DNA of 64,000 nucleotides, from assembly GCF_027943255.1 (NCBI RefSeq), contig NC_072893.1:5518001-5582000 (forward strand). The letters run 5' to 3'. The translations under genes and the position numbers were made by a program. This DNA comes from Anastrepha obliqua. Lineage: Eukaryota > Arthropoda > Insecta > Diptera > Tephritidae. The notes under the pieces were generated by a model. It was not told where the DNA came from, did no database searches, and was given only the letters and a program-made list of their open reading frames with translations. Shown here piece by piece: positions 25,180 through 38,700 of the stretch (its first letter is position 1; each line of letters begins with the position of its first letter).

Positions 25180-25770
25180 GTAGTTTACATTGAAAGCTGA
25201 GTTATTTTTTAAACCAAGAAATGTTAGAAAATAGCGAAAATAAAGGTAACGAAATTGTAAGACTCACTTGTGGCCAATTCAATTGTGTCCAACAACGTTG
25301 TAATATCATTTTACTAAATAGAAAGTCCATGGTAGGATTCCTACTACTTAACAGGTTGACTGCGTCCAAACAACCGAGAAATATGGCTCCTATTGACCTA
25401 CAACTAATTTTTACAGATAATGGTAAAATATTAATTTAGGATTAAAAAAATTCACTTAATTTGATGAAATTCGAAATTAGAGAGAAATTCCGTCAATTTA
25501 TCGTATGGTGGCACGTTAGCACACATTAACAGTAACATAAAGTACCATAAGAGTCAAACGTGTCGCAGCTTCAGCAATTACAATTATGATTTTGATCGTG
25601 TTTAATATTTTATCTTGCAAAACATCGCAACTAGTTAATTTTTATTCCAGAGGAGGTTTGAGCAAGTTTAGTATTTTGTGACATTCCGGTAAATGTCCAG
25701 TGTAAAGTAAGTTCAAGATATCCTATCAGAGGAGGAGAATGACGAAAATGCGGATAATGGTTTTCATATG
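25180..25770. other. Short intergenic stretch, nothing recognised
   Basis: About 590 bp following the NDUFA3-like gene, AT-rich. The short open frame at 25221-25439 has no recognisable sequence. The first part is probably 3' UTR. Confidence 0.4.
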
Positions 25771-26104
25771 GCGGCCGCCGTAGCCGAATGGGTTGGTGCG
25801 TGTTTACCATTCGAAATTCACAGATAAAACGTTGGTTCGAATCTCGGTGAAAACAAAATTTATAAAAACATTTTTCTAATAGTGGTCGCCCCTCCGCAGG
25901 CTATGGCAAACCTCCGAGTGTATTTCTGTCATGAAGAAAGCTCCTCATAAAAATATATCTGCCGTTCGGAGTCGGCTTGAAACTGTAGGTCCCTCCATTT
26001 GTGGAACAACATCAAGACGCACTCCACAAATAGGAGGAGGAGCTCGGCCAAACACCCAAAAAGGGTGTACGCGCCAATTATATTTATATATATATGTATA
26101 TATA
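25771..26104 (+). repeat. tRNA-derived SINE, best-preserved copy
   Basis: The head carries an RNA polymerase III A box (tagccgaatggg, 25781-25792) and B box (ggttcgaatct, 25834-25844), with spacing like a tRNA gene. A tRNA-unrelated body follows: ttctaatagtggtcgcc, cctccgagtgtatttctgtc, ctgccgttcggagtcggctt, ggaggaggagctcggccaa and cacccaaaaagggtgtacgc. It ends in ccaattata(TA)n. The internal promoter, composite body and simple tail define a SINE. At least nine other copies occur in this window. Confidence 0.9.
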
Positions 26105-26264
26105 GAAAATAGGAAATCTACTTCTGAAAGTGAAATAAATAAGACGTTTGAAACTATTAAAGGAAACCTTCAACTTCCTGATTCACAGGAAGAAACAAGT
26201 TACCAAGGTGAAAGGGGGAAAAAAACCAGCCAATTTGAATTGTCATATTAACAAGCCAAGCAGT

Positions 26265-26412
26265 ATACGTGGTTCCGACCTTTCCCACGACAGTCGGTTC
26301 TACGTTACCGGAACAACCCGGATTTATATCCGGCCAAGGACTGTCACTTCAGCAGCATTCCCCGTAAATGTATGGGGAATGTTTATGCTGCTACAACAAC
26401 AACAACAACATG
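26265..26412 (+). mobile_element. Short CAA-tailed retroposon
   Basis: The sequence runs from gttccgacctttcccacgac through agtcggttctacgttaccgg, atatccggccaaggactgtc, a palindrome (cattccccgtaaatgtatggggaatg) and gctgctacaacaacaacaac. It is the same family as 5853-5978 but on the plus strand. It encodes nothing and has no tRNA-like head. Confidence 0.75.
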
Positions 26413-26639
26413 GTGGGATATATCAAGAACTTCATACAAGCAAAGAGTTCTGCGTTATTCACCGGTTGACACCAGCGGTTATATGGGTCTTTTGAACTAA
26501 CGGAAAAATTCTGAATTTTATTTTATTATTTATTTTATTTTTTATTCATTTATTAGTATTAATAATACTTTACATTGCATAAGCAGACTGAAGCAGCGTA
26601 ATTAAAGATCTTGTTGCGGTTTTGCACCTTAGTTTTAAT

Positions 26640-26975
26640 TCCGGTTGTATGCGCCGAAGAGGTCAAACCAGCCAAACTTTAGGGTTGTTAACCGTTAATA
26701 TTGGTATGTCTTCGATTTTCACCTTTAACTGCAGTTTGACATACATCGTCCAGGCGGCAATGAGGTCGCCATGGCAAGCGGTTCTATGTACCCGAATGGG
26801 TTTTCCCCGGGCAGGGACTGGCACCCCAGGAAACTAACCCTGCCTAGTGCGCTGATCACGTAACACCCCCGACAGTCGCTTCTACGTTACCGGAACTACC
26901 CGGATTTATATCCGGCCAAGGACTAACACTTCAGCAACTTTCCCCGTACATGTTCATGATGCTGTAGCAACAGCA
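26640..26975 (+). mobile_element. Composite of LINE-like debris and a second CAA-tailed retroposon copy
   Basis: From about 26760, ggtcgccatggcaagcggtt and tacccgaatgggttttcccc look like retrotransposon debris. From about 26865 a copy of the short retroposon follows (cgacagtcgcttctacgtta, tatccggccaaggac), ending gatgctgtagcaacagcaac. A repeat of the ttttccccgaccaaagaactgcc type follows near 26985. No intact frame. Confidence 0.5.
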
Positions 26976-27691
26976 ACCTTAATGTGTTTTCCCCGACCAA
27001 AGAACTGCCGCCCCAGTAAACTAGCCCCTCGTTTTTTTACGTTTTGTTATGGTTTGCTGGTCACGAAGCATGTATTCGTCCAGACGTTGGTGACAGTTAC
27101 ACTTTCCCGAATAATTAAGCGGTTAACGACGCTTATCAGCTCTCATTCTGCTCCTTCATCACTTCTGATAATTAGTTCTGCCAATACTTTCTATCATCCA
27201 CTTACTGTAGTTTGCTATTTCGTTGCCATTTAAATATACTTACCAATTAGCAAACGAGATCTCGGTGAACACTTTACCGGCAGTGTTGCTTCCAAGTAAT
27301 TAAAATAAAAAATGGAAATAATTTACAACTTTTCTGATCCTTGTTTTGAGCAACAATTGGCGCCAATTATTTATAACGCCATATTTTGGTTAATTTCCGT
27401 TTCCAAATTTCGTCTACTACTCGTTTCTCTACTTTCTCGTTCTTCCGCTATTTTTGTGCGTCAAACTACTCTTTACCAATTTATCAATAACTGTAAAAAT
27501 ATAAAAAAAACTCGTCTATTTCTATAGTAGTTTTAGTCAAAAATACGTCTAGACTATTATCAAAATAGTTATCTTTTCGTTTTTAACTTAAATGAAACCC
27601 AATCGCTTACCCCATATATTCATATTCTTTCGCTTAATCTTCCTCTTCACAAACAAGTAATTTCTCTTCCTTTTGTTTGCATATTCGCTGC

Positions 27692-27751
27692 GTTGACGTC
27701 ACGGCGAATTCGAAAGGTGCAACTTGTATTATATCATTCATGCTAACTTTT
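27692..27751. repeat. Copy of the small dispersed repeat
   Basis: gacgtcacggcgaattcgaa, gtgcaacttgtatt and atatcattcatgctaac match the copies at 13576-13616 and 14107-14160. It is the fullest of the three. Confidence 0.45.
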
Positions 27752-28039
27752 AAATTGTTGTTGCTGGGGTTGTTAGGTTGTTAATACTACTCTCTACCTC
27801 CTAGAAGACCCCACGGGCACACCCTGAGCAATGCAATGGGCGATGAACGACATTGTATTCTACAAGAAAAGACCAGCAGTATATGTACAATAGTCTAATA
27901 ATACGTTCACATATATGTAAGTAGATTATCTACTTTTTCGTGCTTAACTCCCAATCCGTAATTAAAAAGCGAGATTACCCATACAAAATTTCTCTCCCGA
28001 AATCTAAGATTATGCAATAATCCTAGATTATTACCATAC

Positions 28040-28500
28040 TTTTTTACATACGGGGTCCGGCACTCGAAGTACTATATAACCAATTTCAGACCCCTCGTAG
28101 TTGGCTAAATGACAGTCCAGAGTATTGTTTACAAGCGCGCGTAAGTATTTCTCATCAAAAACGCGAAAAAAGAAAATCAGTAATGGATTTCAAACGTAAT
28201 AGTATGATTGCATTATATTTGGCTGGAAAATCACAACCAGCGATTGTTCGTGAGTTCGAGCACCTTATAGTAAATATAGGTTTTGTTTATCGCACCATTA
28301 CTCATTACAATGATACTGATAGCATCGCGAAACGTGTTGGAGGTGGTTATCAAAAGACTGCAATGTGACGTGAAATGATTCAAAAAGCAAAGAAGCGACT
28401 TTAGCCAAATCCCTGATGAAACGCCAATCAAATGGCGAAAGAACTGAAAATATCTGACTGTATCATCCGCCGCTCTTAACTGGGGTGATTAAAAGCGAGA
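28040..28500 (+). mobile_element. Tc1/mariner transposase N-terminal remnant with possible terminal repeat
   Basis: The open frame 28183-28368 begins MDFKRNSMIALYLAGKSQPA and continues FVYRTITHYNDTDSIAKRVG, the N-terminal helix-turn-helix region of a Tc1/mariner-like transposase. After a stop, EMIQKAKKRL and RKN(L)KYLTVSS-like pieces continue in frame. acggggtccggcactcgaag at about 28051 has the look of a 5' terminal repeat. The catalytic part is absent. Confidence 0.65.
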
Positions 28501-29762
28501 AATACCGAGAAATACCGTATATTGAATTGAATGTGGATCACTACTAAATTGTATAGTTCAATCCTTTCAAATTTGCTTTCTTTCGTTTCACATTTGTGTA
28601 CCTCCTCATCTTGTTTACGTTCTCCGATCCAATACCGTCTTAGATTTAAAAAAAAAAATTGGACCTGAAAGAGATATTGTGGAGAGTAGAGGACAGGAGG
28701 ATCAGTTTTTCAGTGCAAGTTGAATATACTTTTCAGCTAAACGAAGTTTAAACTTTTAGGTCTCGTTTTTTAGTGCAAAATAAACTAACATGGTTATTGG
28801 CTAGAACGTATTTTCAACTATTTGCAGAGCATTTTAATGTGTACACCCAAGGCAAGGGCTTTAAATTAATTTCCTTCTTTCATATAATCATGTCAACAAA
28901 TAGATGTGTCCGATTCATATTATTTTTATTTTAGCGTTTTACTGCAACTCTGTATCGGTACCGCCATTTGTTTTCGTTAAATAACTTGCCGATTCGTTTT
29001 ATTTAAACGACTTGAGCTATGAAAGCTCGTTGCTTGTTCGTTTATTCTCGTTCGTACTCACGCGTTTCTTCACATCGTTGTTTCTTTCATCGTGGTTCTG
29101 CGAAAAGTGTAAAAAATATATTTTTCAGTGATTGTTCTGGGTTAAAACTTAATGTAAAATTTATAAGATAACTTTACCAATTAGTGAATGATTTGTTGAA
29201 TGTGTAATTGGGGAAAATTATGAACAAAAGTAAAAGCAAATTTCGCAGTGATTGACTTGAAGAAGTGGCAAAAGTCGAAGACAGGTCTGCTAAAACGTTG
29301 AAAAGGCAGAAGGAAGTTTGAATGTGCTTGAGGGAAAGAGAACAATAGTTGAAGTTTTATAAATTGCAATTGTGAGCGAGGGAGAAAAAAGTTGCTGCTA
29401 GTTGAGGAATAAGTGGAAGTAACGTGCCGCAAGAGCAGCGCAGTCGGCGGTGACGACTCGAGGCCATGAAAGCCTTGCTTTTAGATGCTTATTAGCGACT
29501 TTAATAAAATTTTCTTTCTGAAAATTGGGGACCTTTGTTTGTTACGAAAAAGTGAGCGGGAAAATAAAATCCAATCCAAAAAATTGATCTTAGTGGTGAT
29601 CCATGCAATAAGGCGGAGAAAATTTGTCAACTTCGAGACGTGTGTGTGGTTGTGTGAATCGAATTGAATGCATGTGTAAGTTAATACGTTGGAATCGTGG
29701 CTTCTGCAAGTATATTTTTTAATCAAAAATAGTGGTCCCCCGCTGTCGTAAGTGTCCTAGCT
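28501..29762 (+). promoter_or_regulatory. Upstream region and probable 5' UTR of Nup153
   Basis: No open frame here resembles a protein family. The segment from about 29030 (ttcgtttattctcgttcgta) to the ATG at 29763 is less repetitive and probably contains the promoter and 5' UTR. Initiator-like ttcagtg occurs near 29126. This is inference from position only. Confidence 0.4.
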
Positions 29763-32700
29763 ATGTCAGCAGAGTACGAAGCCAGTCGCAACGCAGCGCG
29801 AAGGAGCGATATAGTACAAAAGACTATGAAAACTGACAGCAGCAACGATGACGATGACACCTTAGAAGATCTGGCGGGCTCAGCAAACAATGTAAGTACA
29901 GTACACTATTGACGATTATAAAACTAATACCTCTAGAATATTTTTAGTTATAATTTTACGTCATAGATAAATTTGGCCAAATGTTATCCGTCTATAAATT
30001 GCATTTGACTTATTACTGTAGAATTTTCTTTCAAACATAAAATTTGAAACATTTTAGATTCTATTAAAACTCACAAATGTTTGCATTGGCCTTTCAGTCT
30101 ATTATAGGAAAAGTAAAATCGCGAGTGTCTAGCATAATTCCTACCAGTTTCTCAAAATGGTTCTCACCTTCAACGCGAAACAATGATTCTTTAAATGGAA
30201 GCTTTAGTGTAGGCACAGCACGCCGCCGTCGTCGCTTAGAGATTGAAGACGATGAAGAATATGTTGATGATGGTGACACTAATGAGGACGGAGTTCTTTC
30301 ACGTAGCGAGTATAAAGAAAACTTAGTGAGTCGTAGCGATAACGCAAATAAAGACTCAGATGAAGATGATAGTGATAACAACAGTGACGACGATTCACCA
30401 AACGAGCCAGTAGTGTCAACGCAAAGGGCTCATCGTACGACCAAGTCTTCGAGCTCTGTTAATCAACCACCCAGCAAACGTTCTCGGATCAGTTTTGATG
30501 TAAGACAAATCGTTTTAGCACTATTTCTGTAATAATTTCTTATTTTCACAAATATTATAGGCAACAAGTACTCATCATCAGCCTTTAATAGCTTCTACTC
30601 CCGCGGTTGGAGTTTGTCGTCGAAACATCAACAGTCATTCCTACCCTTTAGTAGAAGAGACGTTATCCAAACCTTCAACTTCGCCCTCATTAAGCTACTT
30701 CATTGAAACGAATGTATATAATCAAAAGAAAATGGAACAACCAGCAACCTATGCCTTCCTTCCAGCCCCTGACACAGATGTAAATTCACAAGAAAAATTT
30801 GCGAATAGACTAAACACTAACGAACAACAATTGGAAAGCGTCACTGCAATAAGGTAATTAACATTAAGTCGGGATATTTTCTAACTCAAATGAAATTTCA
30901 TTGTTCAAGAAATCGAAATTTTTATATCAACATTTCAGTGACTAGTTTGAACAATTGATTCAAATCTTATGCTCCAATAAAATTGCCATGTATTAAAAAT
31001 AATAAATGTAATATTGGTGAAAAACTAATTTCTACGTAAACATTTTCGAAAAATTAAGACGAGATTTATAAATTTGTTTATTTGAGATTAATTGGAATCC
31101 AAAATAAACTCCAAAACATTCCCATTTTTTACTGCCTGGGAATATTAATTTAGTTTTTTACACGCTCTTATGAAACTTTGTTATTTTATAATTTTATACG
31201 TCATACTTTTATATAAAAAAGTTCGTTGTATATTTTTAGCTCAAGGCGAACATTGCATCTACCCTCGACATCTCAGGCCGCTAAGGAACGATCTGTGTCA
31301 ATGAGTTTTCCAAGTTTTAAAAGGCAAACGCTGAGCGGTATAAGAAATACCAATAATCAGAACGCAGTATCGCCGACAATAAATACATCGACAACCATAA
31401 TTGAAGAAGCGTTTGGAAAAGAAGAAGGGGATGAATTCAGACGCCAAGACAAACAAGCTGAAGTTCAGTCAGATGCAAAATCACGCCGTAAGGTGAATGG
31501 AAGCACTTTGCCATTTGTCGGAAGTAAGAAACAAAAATTAAACGGCACAGATGAACCTGAGGTCATCAATGTAGATGCCGATTCCGCTTCCGATAGCAGT
31601 GATGGCTGCATGGATTTACCCAATAATCTTACCCAACGTAAAACTGGTCTATTTAATATGTCACATTTAAATTGTCATAATGGCAATAAAAGCCGAACTT
31701 CATCTTTTGGAAATGGCATAAATTTTTATTCGCATTTAGAAGGACGTAAATCACTTTTTTCTGGTGGAGCGAATATTGCAGAATCGGCAAATGCTCTTAA
31801 TAACTCAACCCTGTCTTTGACGTCTCTTAACAGGCGTCAATTTAACGCTTCCATCTATGGCAGTACATCGGCATTGAGCGATAGTCGATTGCTAAATACA
31901 TTCTCTCCTTTCTACAAGGGGAAAACCACATATGGTGGTGCAGCAGCATACAAAAAATTTAGTGCAGGTTCCGGAGCGAGCAAAATTTGTAACCTTGCAC
32001 CAACAATTATACGTCCAACATCGAGCTTGTCGACACTTTCCTCATCAAATAACTCGATCACAGCAAATATCGGGGGAACTAATGCACCTGGTGGTGTAGG
32101 TAGCAATGGCACAGAAAATACCTCTGCTATTTCTAGTACTGCCAAGCGAATACTCGATTTAATAAACGGCTTTGCTACGCCTTTAAGCGAAGCTAAGAAA
32201 ATGGCTAACACAAGCGTTAAGGCAAATCCTCAACTTCTTCCACAGGCCAAATCACGTTTAAATGAAACGGATCTACAAGCATCGCGCATGATACGTCTTT
32301 CGCAGGTACGCACACCTTACGCCCGTCCGGCCGTAACCTTACAACCCACAATCAGGAACTCGACATTACCACCACCTGTAAGAGAATTGCAAGTACCATC
32401 TATGACGCAGCTACTACAAATGAAAAAGATGCAAAGCACCACAGAACGTTCCCGGCAAATAACAATGCAAAACAGTGGTAGTACCACGCGGCCAATTATT
32501 GGAGGCAGTGAATATGTGCTACCCATAATAAACGAAAACAATGTAATCGATAAGGAAGATTCACAAACTCGACAACAACAACAGCCACATACAAATAAAA
32601 TAAAGAGCAAGGGCAGAACTTCTGCTCGAATAACCGCTTCGAAGAATGTTAACAATCTGGAGATTGATGAATCACCGCCACCAGTCAATTTGCCTAATAT

Positions 32701-35700
32701 TGCATTTCCACTCATGCAATCTGTGCCAAAATTCGACATAGCTCTACCTAAACCTCCAATTGTAGCGCCAGCTGGGACTATTAAACCTGACTTCCCCAAA
32801 CTCGATATCTTGCCCAATTCAAAATCTGCAGTTGTGGAACTCCAGACCATCGGCAGCAGTAACAACAAAAACGTTTTCGCTAATAAAACTGCAAGCAATT
32901 TGATTACCGATAGTAAGAAAATCGCCATCACTGAACGATCCAAAGATACAGAGGATTTTAACTCTAACGGGAGTGATAAAAAATCAGTCTCTGCAAATTT
33001 CAGTTTCAAATTTTCTGCACCATTGACTTTTGAATACGTTGAAGATAATGCTTCACCTGGTCAAAATATCAGTGCACCTAGCAAGAATTACAAATTTAGT
33101 CCACCAACTTCGGTATGCTTTGGAGCTGTTGGAACAAGTGAATCATCTACAAACCGAAAAGTACAAAGTGATGGCACTGTAACGCCCCAACTAAAAAGCG
33201 GTAGTGTGCTGGATGCCCTGAAGAAACCCTTCGCATTACCTGCTACTCCAAAAGAGAATGCAACGAATTCGGAAAGTACTGAGATAAAAAGTGGATTTGG
33301 CGATAAGTTCAAAAAGAGTACAAGCAACAAGTGGGAATGCGAAACATGTTTAATTTATAATGCTAGTGATGCCGACAAATGTGTTGCTTGCGAAACGCCA
33401 CGCATAAAATCATCATCTATACCACCGACTGAAAAATCCCCTTCAACAACACTTCTAGCCACCACTTCTTCACAATTTGGTGCTCAGTTTAAAAAATCCT
33501 CCGATGAGTGGGAATGTGACAGTTGTTTGATACGCAATAAGCAGCAAGCCGATAGATGTGTCGCTTGCGAGACATCACGTAAAGGTGCCGCCACTCCTTC
33601 GGTATTGGGAGCAAGAACTTGGCAGTCTAACTCATTCGGTGACTCTTTTAAGAAAAAAGCAAACACCTGGGACTGCCCTACTTGCCTTATCAATAACAAA
33701 AGCGATTGCACCGAATGTGTTGCGTGTCAGACGAAAAATCCAGGGAGTGATAGTAGTAGCACTTGCCCCAAAGCCAATACAAAAAACACACATACATTTG
33801 GTTTCGATAATGTTGCTTACCCGTGTTCGGCTCAGTCAAATGCATCTTCAGATATTGGTTTCAAATCATTGGCTGCTGCTCAAATGTCTGCCAAGTGGGA
33901 ATGCGATGCATGTATGACACGGAACGATGCAGCTCGCAACAAATGCAATTGTTGTGAACAAGCAAAACCTGGCACCACAACGCCTGACGTTCCTGCCAAT
34001 GGGCCAAAGTTCATGTTTGGCTCAGCCGCATCATCTAAATTCACCTTTGGTTTCGGTACCAACGCCAATGGAACGTCGGCAACAGATTCAGGCGTTGGGA
34101 CGACCTCAGTAATCGCACCTAATCAAAAGACTGATACAGAAAACATTACGGGTTTTGTTTTTGGCAGCACAACCAAGGCAACTACATTACCATCCGGAGG
34201 TAGTGGCTTTAGCTTCGGTATAAAACCGACTTCTGTCTCACCTAAAAATGAAGTTACTAGCAAAGGCAGCGAGAGTAAAGATGTCGCAGATAGTGTAAAT
34301 AGTTCCAATCCAGCAGTATCTGAAGCAACGCCTAGTGCAAGTAAGCTCAGTACAAGTACCACTTCTGTTGGTAAAAATGTGGTTACTACCAACACCACTG
34401 TAAATTTTAAGTTTGGCGTACCACCCAGCTGTGACACTGCAACGACGACGACCACTGCAGCGCCTGCAGTCAAATTCAGTTTAACAAAGTCTGACTTTGC
34501 AGCTAAAGACGTTCCGGCAAAATCATCCGAACCTAATGCGTCATTCGGAGAATCTACAACTGGAGGCTTTAAATTTGGTAATAGCATTACAAATGCAAAT
34601 TTGCAACCATCTGCAAGTAGTTTTACATTCGGTGTACCAGCTAAGTCAGTCAGTCCAGAGACAAGCACTACTACGACAACAACAAACACATTTTCTTTCG
34701 GTGCTTCTGCGTCTGCCCAGCCAGGTCAATCATTAGCGACATCTACAGCCACGTCGACTGCCACAGTTAAGCCCATGTTTAGCTTTGGGGGTACTACCAC
34801 GTCGACTACCGCAGCAACAGCATCTACGTTAGCGTCTTCGTCTACGACGAGCAGTAGCACATCTGCTTCGGCCTTTACAAATACGGCAGGCGGCTTCAGT
34901 TTCGGTAGCAGTATCACAGGTAGTGCCACTGCTTCTCCAAACCCCAAACCGTTTATTGGCAGCTTTATCGCACCCACTGCCGTTTCAGTGGCTCCGTCTG
35001 CAGTTGCCTCTGCGCCTGGTTCAACCATCCCAACATTAGCAGCTGCGCCCACCAATGTTTTCGGCACTTTTGGTGGAAGCACTTCTTCGGCCAAAACAAC
35101 TACTACCTCAGCTACACCGACTTTAACATCCACTGCTGCCCTGCCAACGACTAACACACAAATCTTCGGCTCGTCTGTCAGTGTCGAGTCTAAACCCACT
35201 GCGTCGGCAACAATGATTTTCGGAAGTGCTGGCAGCAAATCAGCCGCCATTGTTTCAACTACTCCAGCGCCATTTGTTTTCGGGTCGTCGTCGTCCATTG
35301 CCTCTACAGCGGGAACAGCGACCAACACAGTTCTAAGTGGCAACATAGTTGCCCCCGCAACAAGTTGGCCTAAAAGTGGATTCGCATTTGGTACCTCCCC
35401 TGCCAGCGCTGGAGCATCGAATACAAATGAAGCTCCGAAAACTGTATTTGGCTCCTTTACCACTGCTGCTGCCCCTACTGTAGCCGCTTCTGTAGCTTCT
35501 CCTGCTATGAATGCTGGTGGTTCGGTGTTTGGAAGCTTAGCCGCTAGCAGCAAAACCTCAGGACCAAGCGCTACATTTGGTAGTGTAGCAGTTAATGCTG
35601 CAGCAGTGAACCCAGCCACATTGTTCGGGGCTAGCGCTTCGACATCCACAACGGCTGCACAAACAACGCAAAATCTATTCGGAAGTGTGTCGGCAGCAAC

Positions 35701-38700
35701 ATCTTCTTTCGGTGCACCACCGTCGTTCGGCAGTAGCACTACCAACAACACACCGACCTTTGGAACCGTCAGTTCTGCGACTTTCGGTAGCTTCGGCACA
35801 GCGGCATCGAGTACAAGTAGCGATGGTGCATCGGCACCAAAGAAGGCCGAACCAGCTTTCAATTTTGGAGGAAACACTTCACAAATCAAATCGACTGTAA
35901 GTTATTTTATGCCTATTTCCTTCTGGAACAATTGTCATGTACTTGATTTTGTAGGGAGGATTCAACTTTGGAATGCAAGCGAACACTACTGCTAAATCTG
36001 CATTCAATTTTACCGCACCAAGTGGGCCGACATTTAACTTCACCGGTTCGAACAGTGATGTAAGTGTAATTTGAGGCTTAGTATATATAATTTACACTAT
36101 TCTTCTTAAGTAATTTGTTTTTTGTAGTAATTTGTACCTCGTAATATACCTAAAAGGTGTTAAGTTTTTTATTTCAATACCAACATGTCTATATACATAT
36201 ATACTTGATGTGTATGTGTAGATATATTTATTAGCATTTTGTAGTCTTTTTATATATACCTATTACCAGTAGAAATACTTTAATTATTCTTTATTCTTTT
36301 CTAATCCAATTTTTAATGTAATACTTGCATTCTCGTATTGAACTGTGGTCTTTGAATTCATAATCGCATCTGCGTATGACAACATGATAATGCATTATTA
36401 TTGATTTGTACTTCAACTATCATCTGCTATAACGGATGCCTTCAAATTGAACTGTATGAATGGTTGTTGTGTGCTTTGTTGATATTAACTTAATATTTCG
36501 GGCTCCAATATAACTATGGCATGAATAACAGGCGGCGAAACCCTTCCAATTTGGAGCAACACAATCAGCGCCGGTTTTCAATTTTAGTGGTGGGGCTGTG
36601 GAGGTAAAGTAGTAAATGAGATTTGGTATATCACACCTAGATTAATATAATGTTCCATGTTTAAGCTACAAAATTACTTCGAGTTACACCATCTAGTTCA
36701 TCTACACATTTGACCAAATTAAACGAACATTTTATGTGAAATATGTTTGTGGAATGCTTTTTTGTTTATCAGAGCAGCACGGTTCAGATGATTTTAATTT
36801 TTGTAAATCAATTTAATTTTTGTAAATACTTCCCATGCTTTTTTAATGTTCATATTGCTTCCACCGCTTATTTGTGATAAACCCAACATAACTGAAACTT
36901 TTTAAAAATAGTTTTAAAAGCTTTGAAATGAAATTTCGGAATCGTTTACAATACACTATTACAAAGTTTTTAATTCTTCATTATCAACTGCATTAGCAGG
37001 AAGAAACATATTCACACATAAAATGTTATTGCCCAGCACCCTAATAAAATCCATTTGTAGTCTTGCGCATAACTTAAGTTCTTTGCATTGTAACACATTG
37101 TAACAGGCAATACCACCATAGATGCTTGTTTTATCTGTTGACCGAATGCTACTTATTATTGAGTTGTTGTTGTTGTTGTGGCAGCAGCATAAAACCTTCC
37201 CGGTAAATTTTTGGGGGAAAACTGCTGACGTTAAGTCTTTGGTCGGATATTCCCGTAACTTAGATCCGACTGTCGAGCGAACGTCCGGTGTGAGAACATT
37301 CACCCAGCCTTTGCCACATTGTCCAATTCTGCTGGAGCTTTTACTTGTAAATCATTATCACCCAACAATACAATACCTGTCAAACTGCAAGTTTCCTGAG
37401 CCCACCGTTAGGTGAGCTAGACGAAGACGTCCAGTGATTACAATACACTGACAGGCCAAAGTTACTGCTACAACAACAACCGCCTCCCATTTTCATGATC
37501 TTGGTCTGTCTTGATTAATTTTTCTCACAACTGTTTCACTCTTTTCAATTCAAGAACAAAGCATAACAACACAGTTTAGTTTAATACAAAAAAAGCCTAA
37601 AATACGAGGCAAAACTTGTAGATAACTGTTAAGAATTAACCACTGTTACCAAACTAACACAGTAATCAAAGAGTGGTTAGAAATTATGGCTTAAACTTTA
37701 AAATTGTACTACATAGGACTTACAATGGTCTTAATGGCAAATTTCTGCCAAGAAAAAGCTTCTCATAAAAACCACCTGCCTTTTGTCCCTTTCAATCGGG
37801 CCTAATAAAATATGTACACGCCAGCTGTATACATATAAATATATTTAAATACAGTGTATGCATCACAAAATAACTTCCCTTAAACAAAATTTTAAGAGCA
37901 AGAGGTTTGTAACACGTTTAGTATAATAATTTTTGTAAATGTAGTTTTTGATGTATAAAAAAGTATAGAAATTGAGCTATTATCTAATTTTTTTCTGTTA
38001 AATACACTTTAGCTAAACGTCACGAATTAATTTCAGTAGAGTCTTGTGTTAGCTTGATCTTAATTCTTAGTGGAGTAGAATATTCTCTTATGCGACCTTT
38101 CAATGCCCATAGCTTGTGCTTATTCCCGCTGCAAGTTCTCCATAGAATTTAAGTCTGGTCACTGTGGCGGTTAACCATAACCTTGATATTATTCATTTGA
38201 AACCATTCTGTTACCTGCTTGCACCATCGTGCACATATAAACCAATTCGCACCTCCCTCATATGGTCTTGCCTGACCCTAGGGAAAAATATGAAATAATA
38301 AAGTTAAAAGGTAGCTAATAATTATAACTAAAATAACATAAGTTTTGTGGATAAATTTATGAAAACATATGAAACTTGGTACACATATTACTCTTTATCC
38401 AAGGTGGTTTGATGTTGAAAATCGGAAAAATTGGCAAATAACCACGCCCAACTCCCACTTTAACTGTAATATTCGAAAAAGAAAAAAAAACAAAAAAACA
38501 AACTTATAAAATAAGAAAATTTACTGAAAATTTGCACAAATAATGAGTGAATAAAATGAAATATGGGCAAGCCGGAAAACCGTCAATGCCACGTCCATTT
38601 TCGAAAACCATGCCCACTTTTGATATGTCAAGGCTGAATATCCGTTCGTCCAATGTTAAAAAAAAAAAAAAAAAATGGCACGTACACTTCTGTTAACTGT

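Noticed and set aside
25781..25844. tRNA gene at the SINE head
   Set aside because: The head lacks a complete cloverleaf and continues into a dispersed repeat body.
34726..35889. 387-codon minus-strand open frame
   Set aside because: Lies antisense to the Nup153 FG-repeat region. Its Val/Ala/Pro/Leu-rich sequence mirrors the Ser/Thr/Ala/Gly codons of the sense strand. The same applies to 34123-34689 and 32317-33009.
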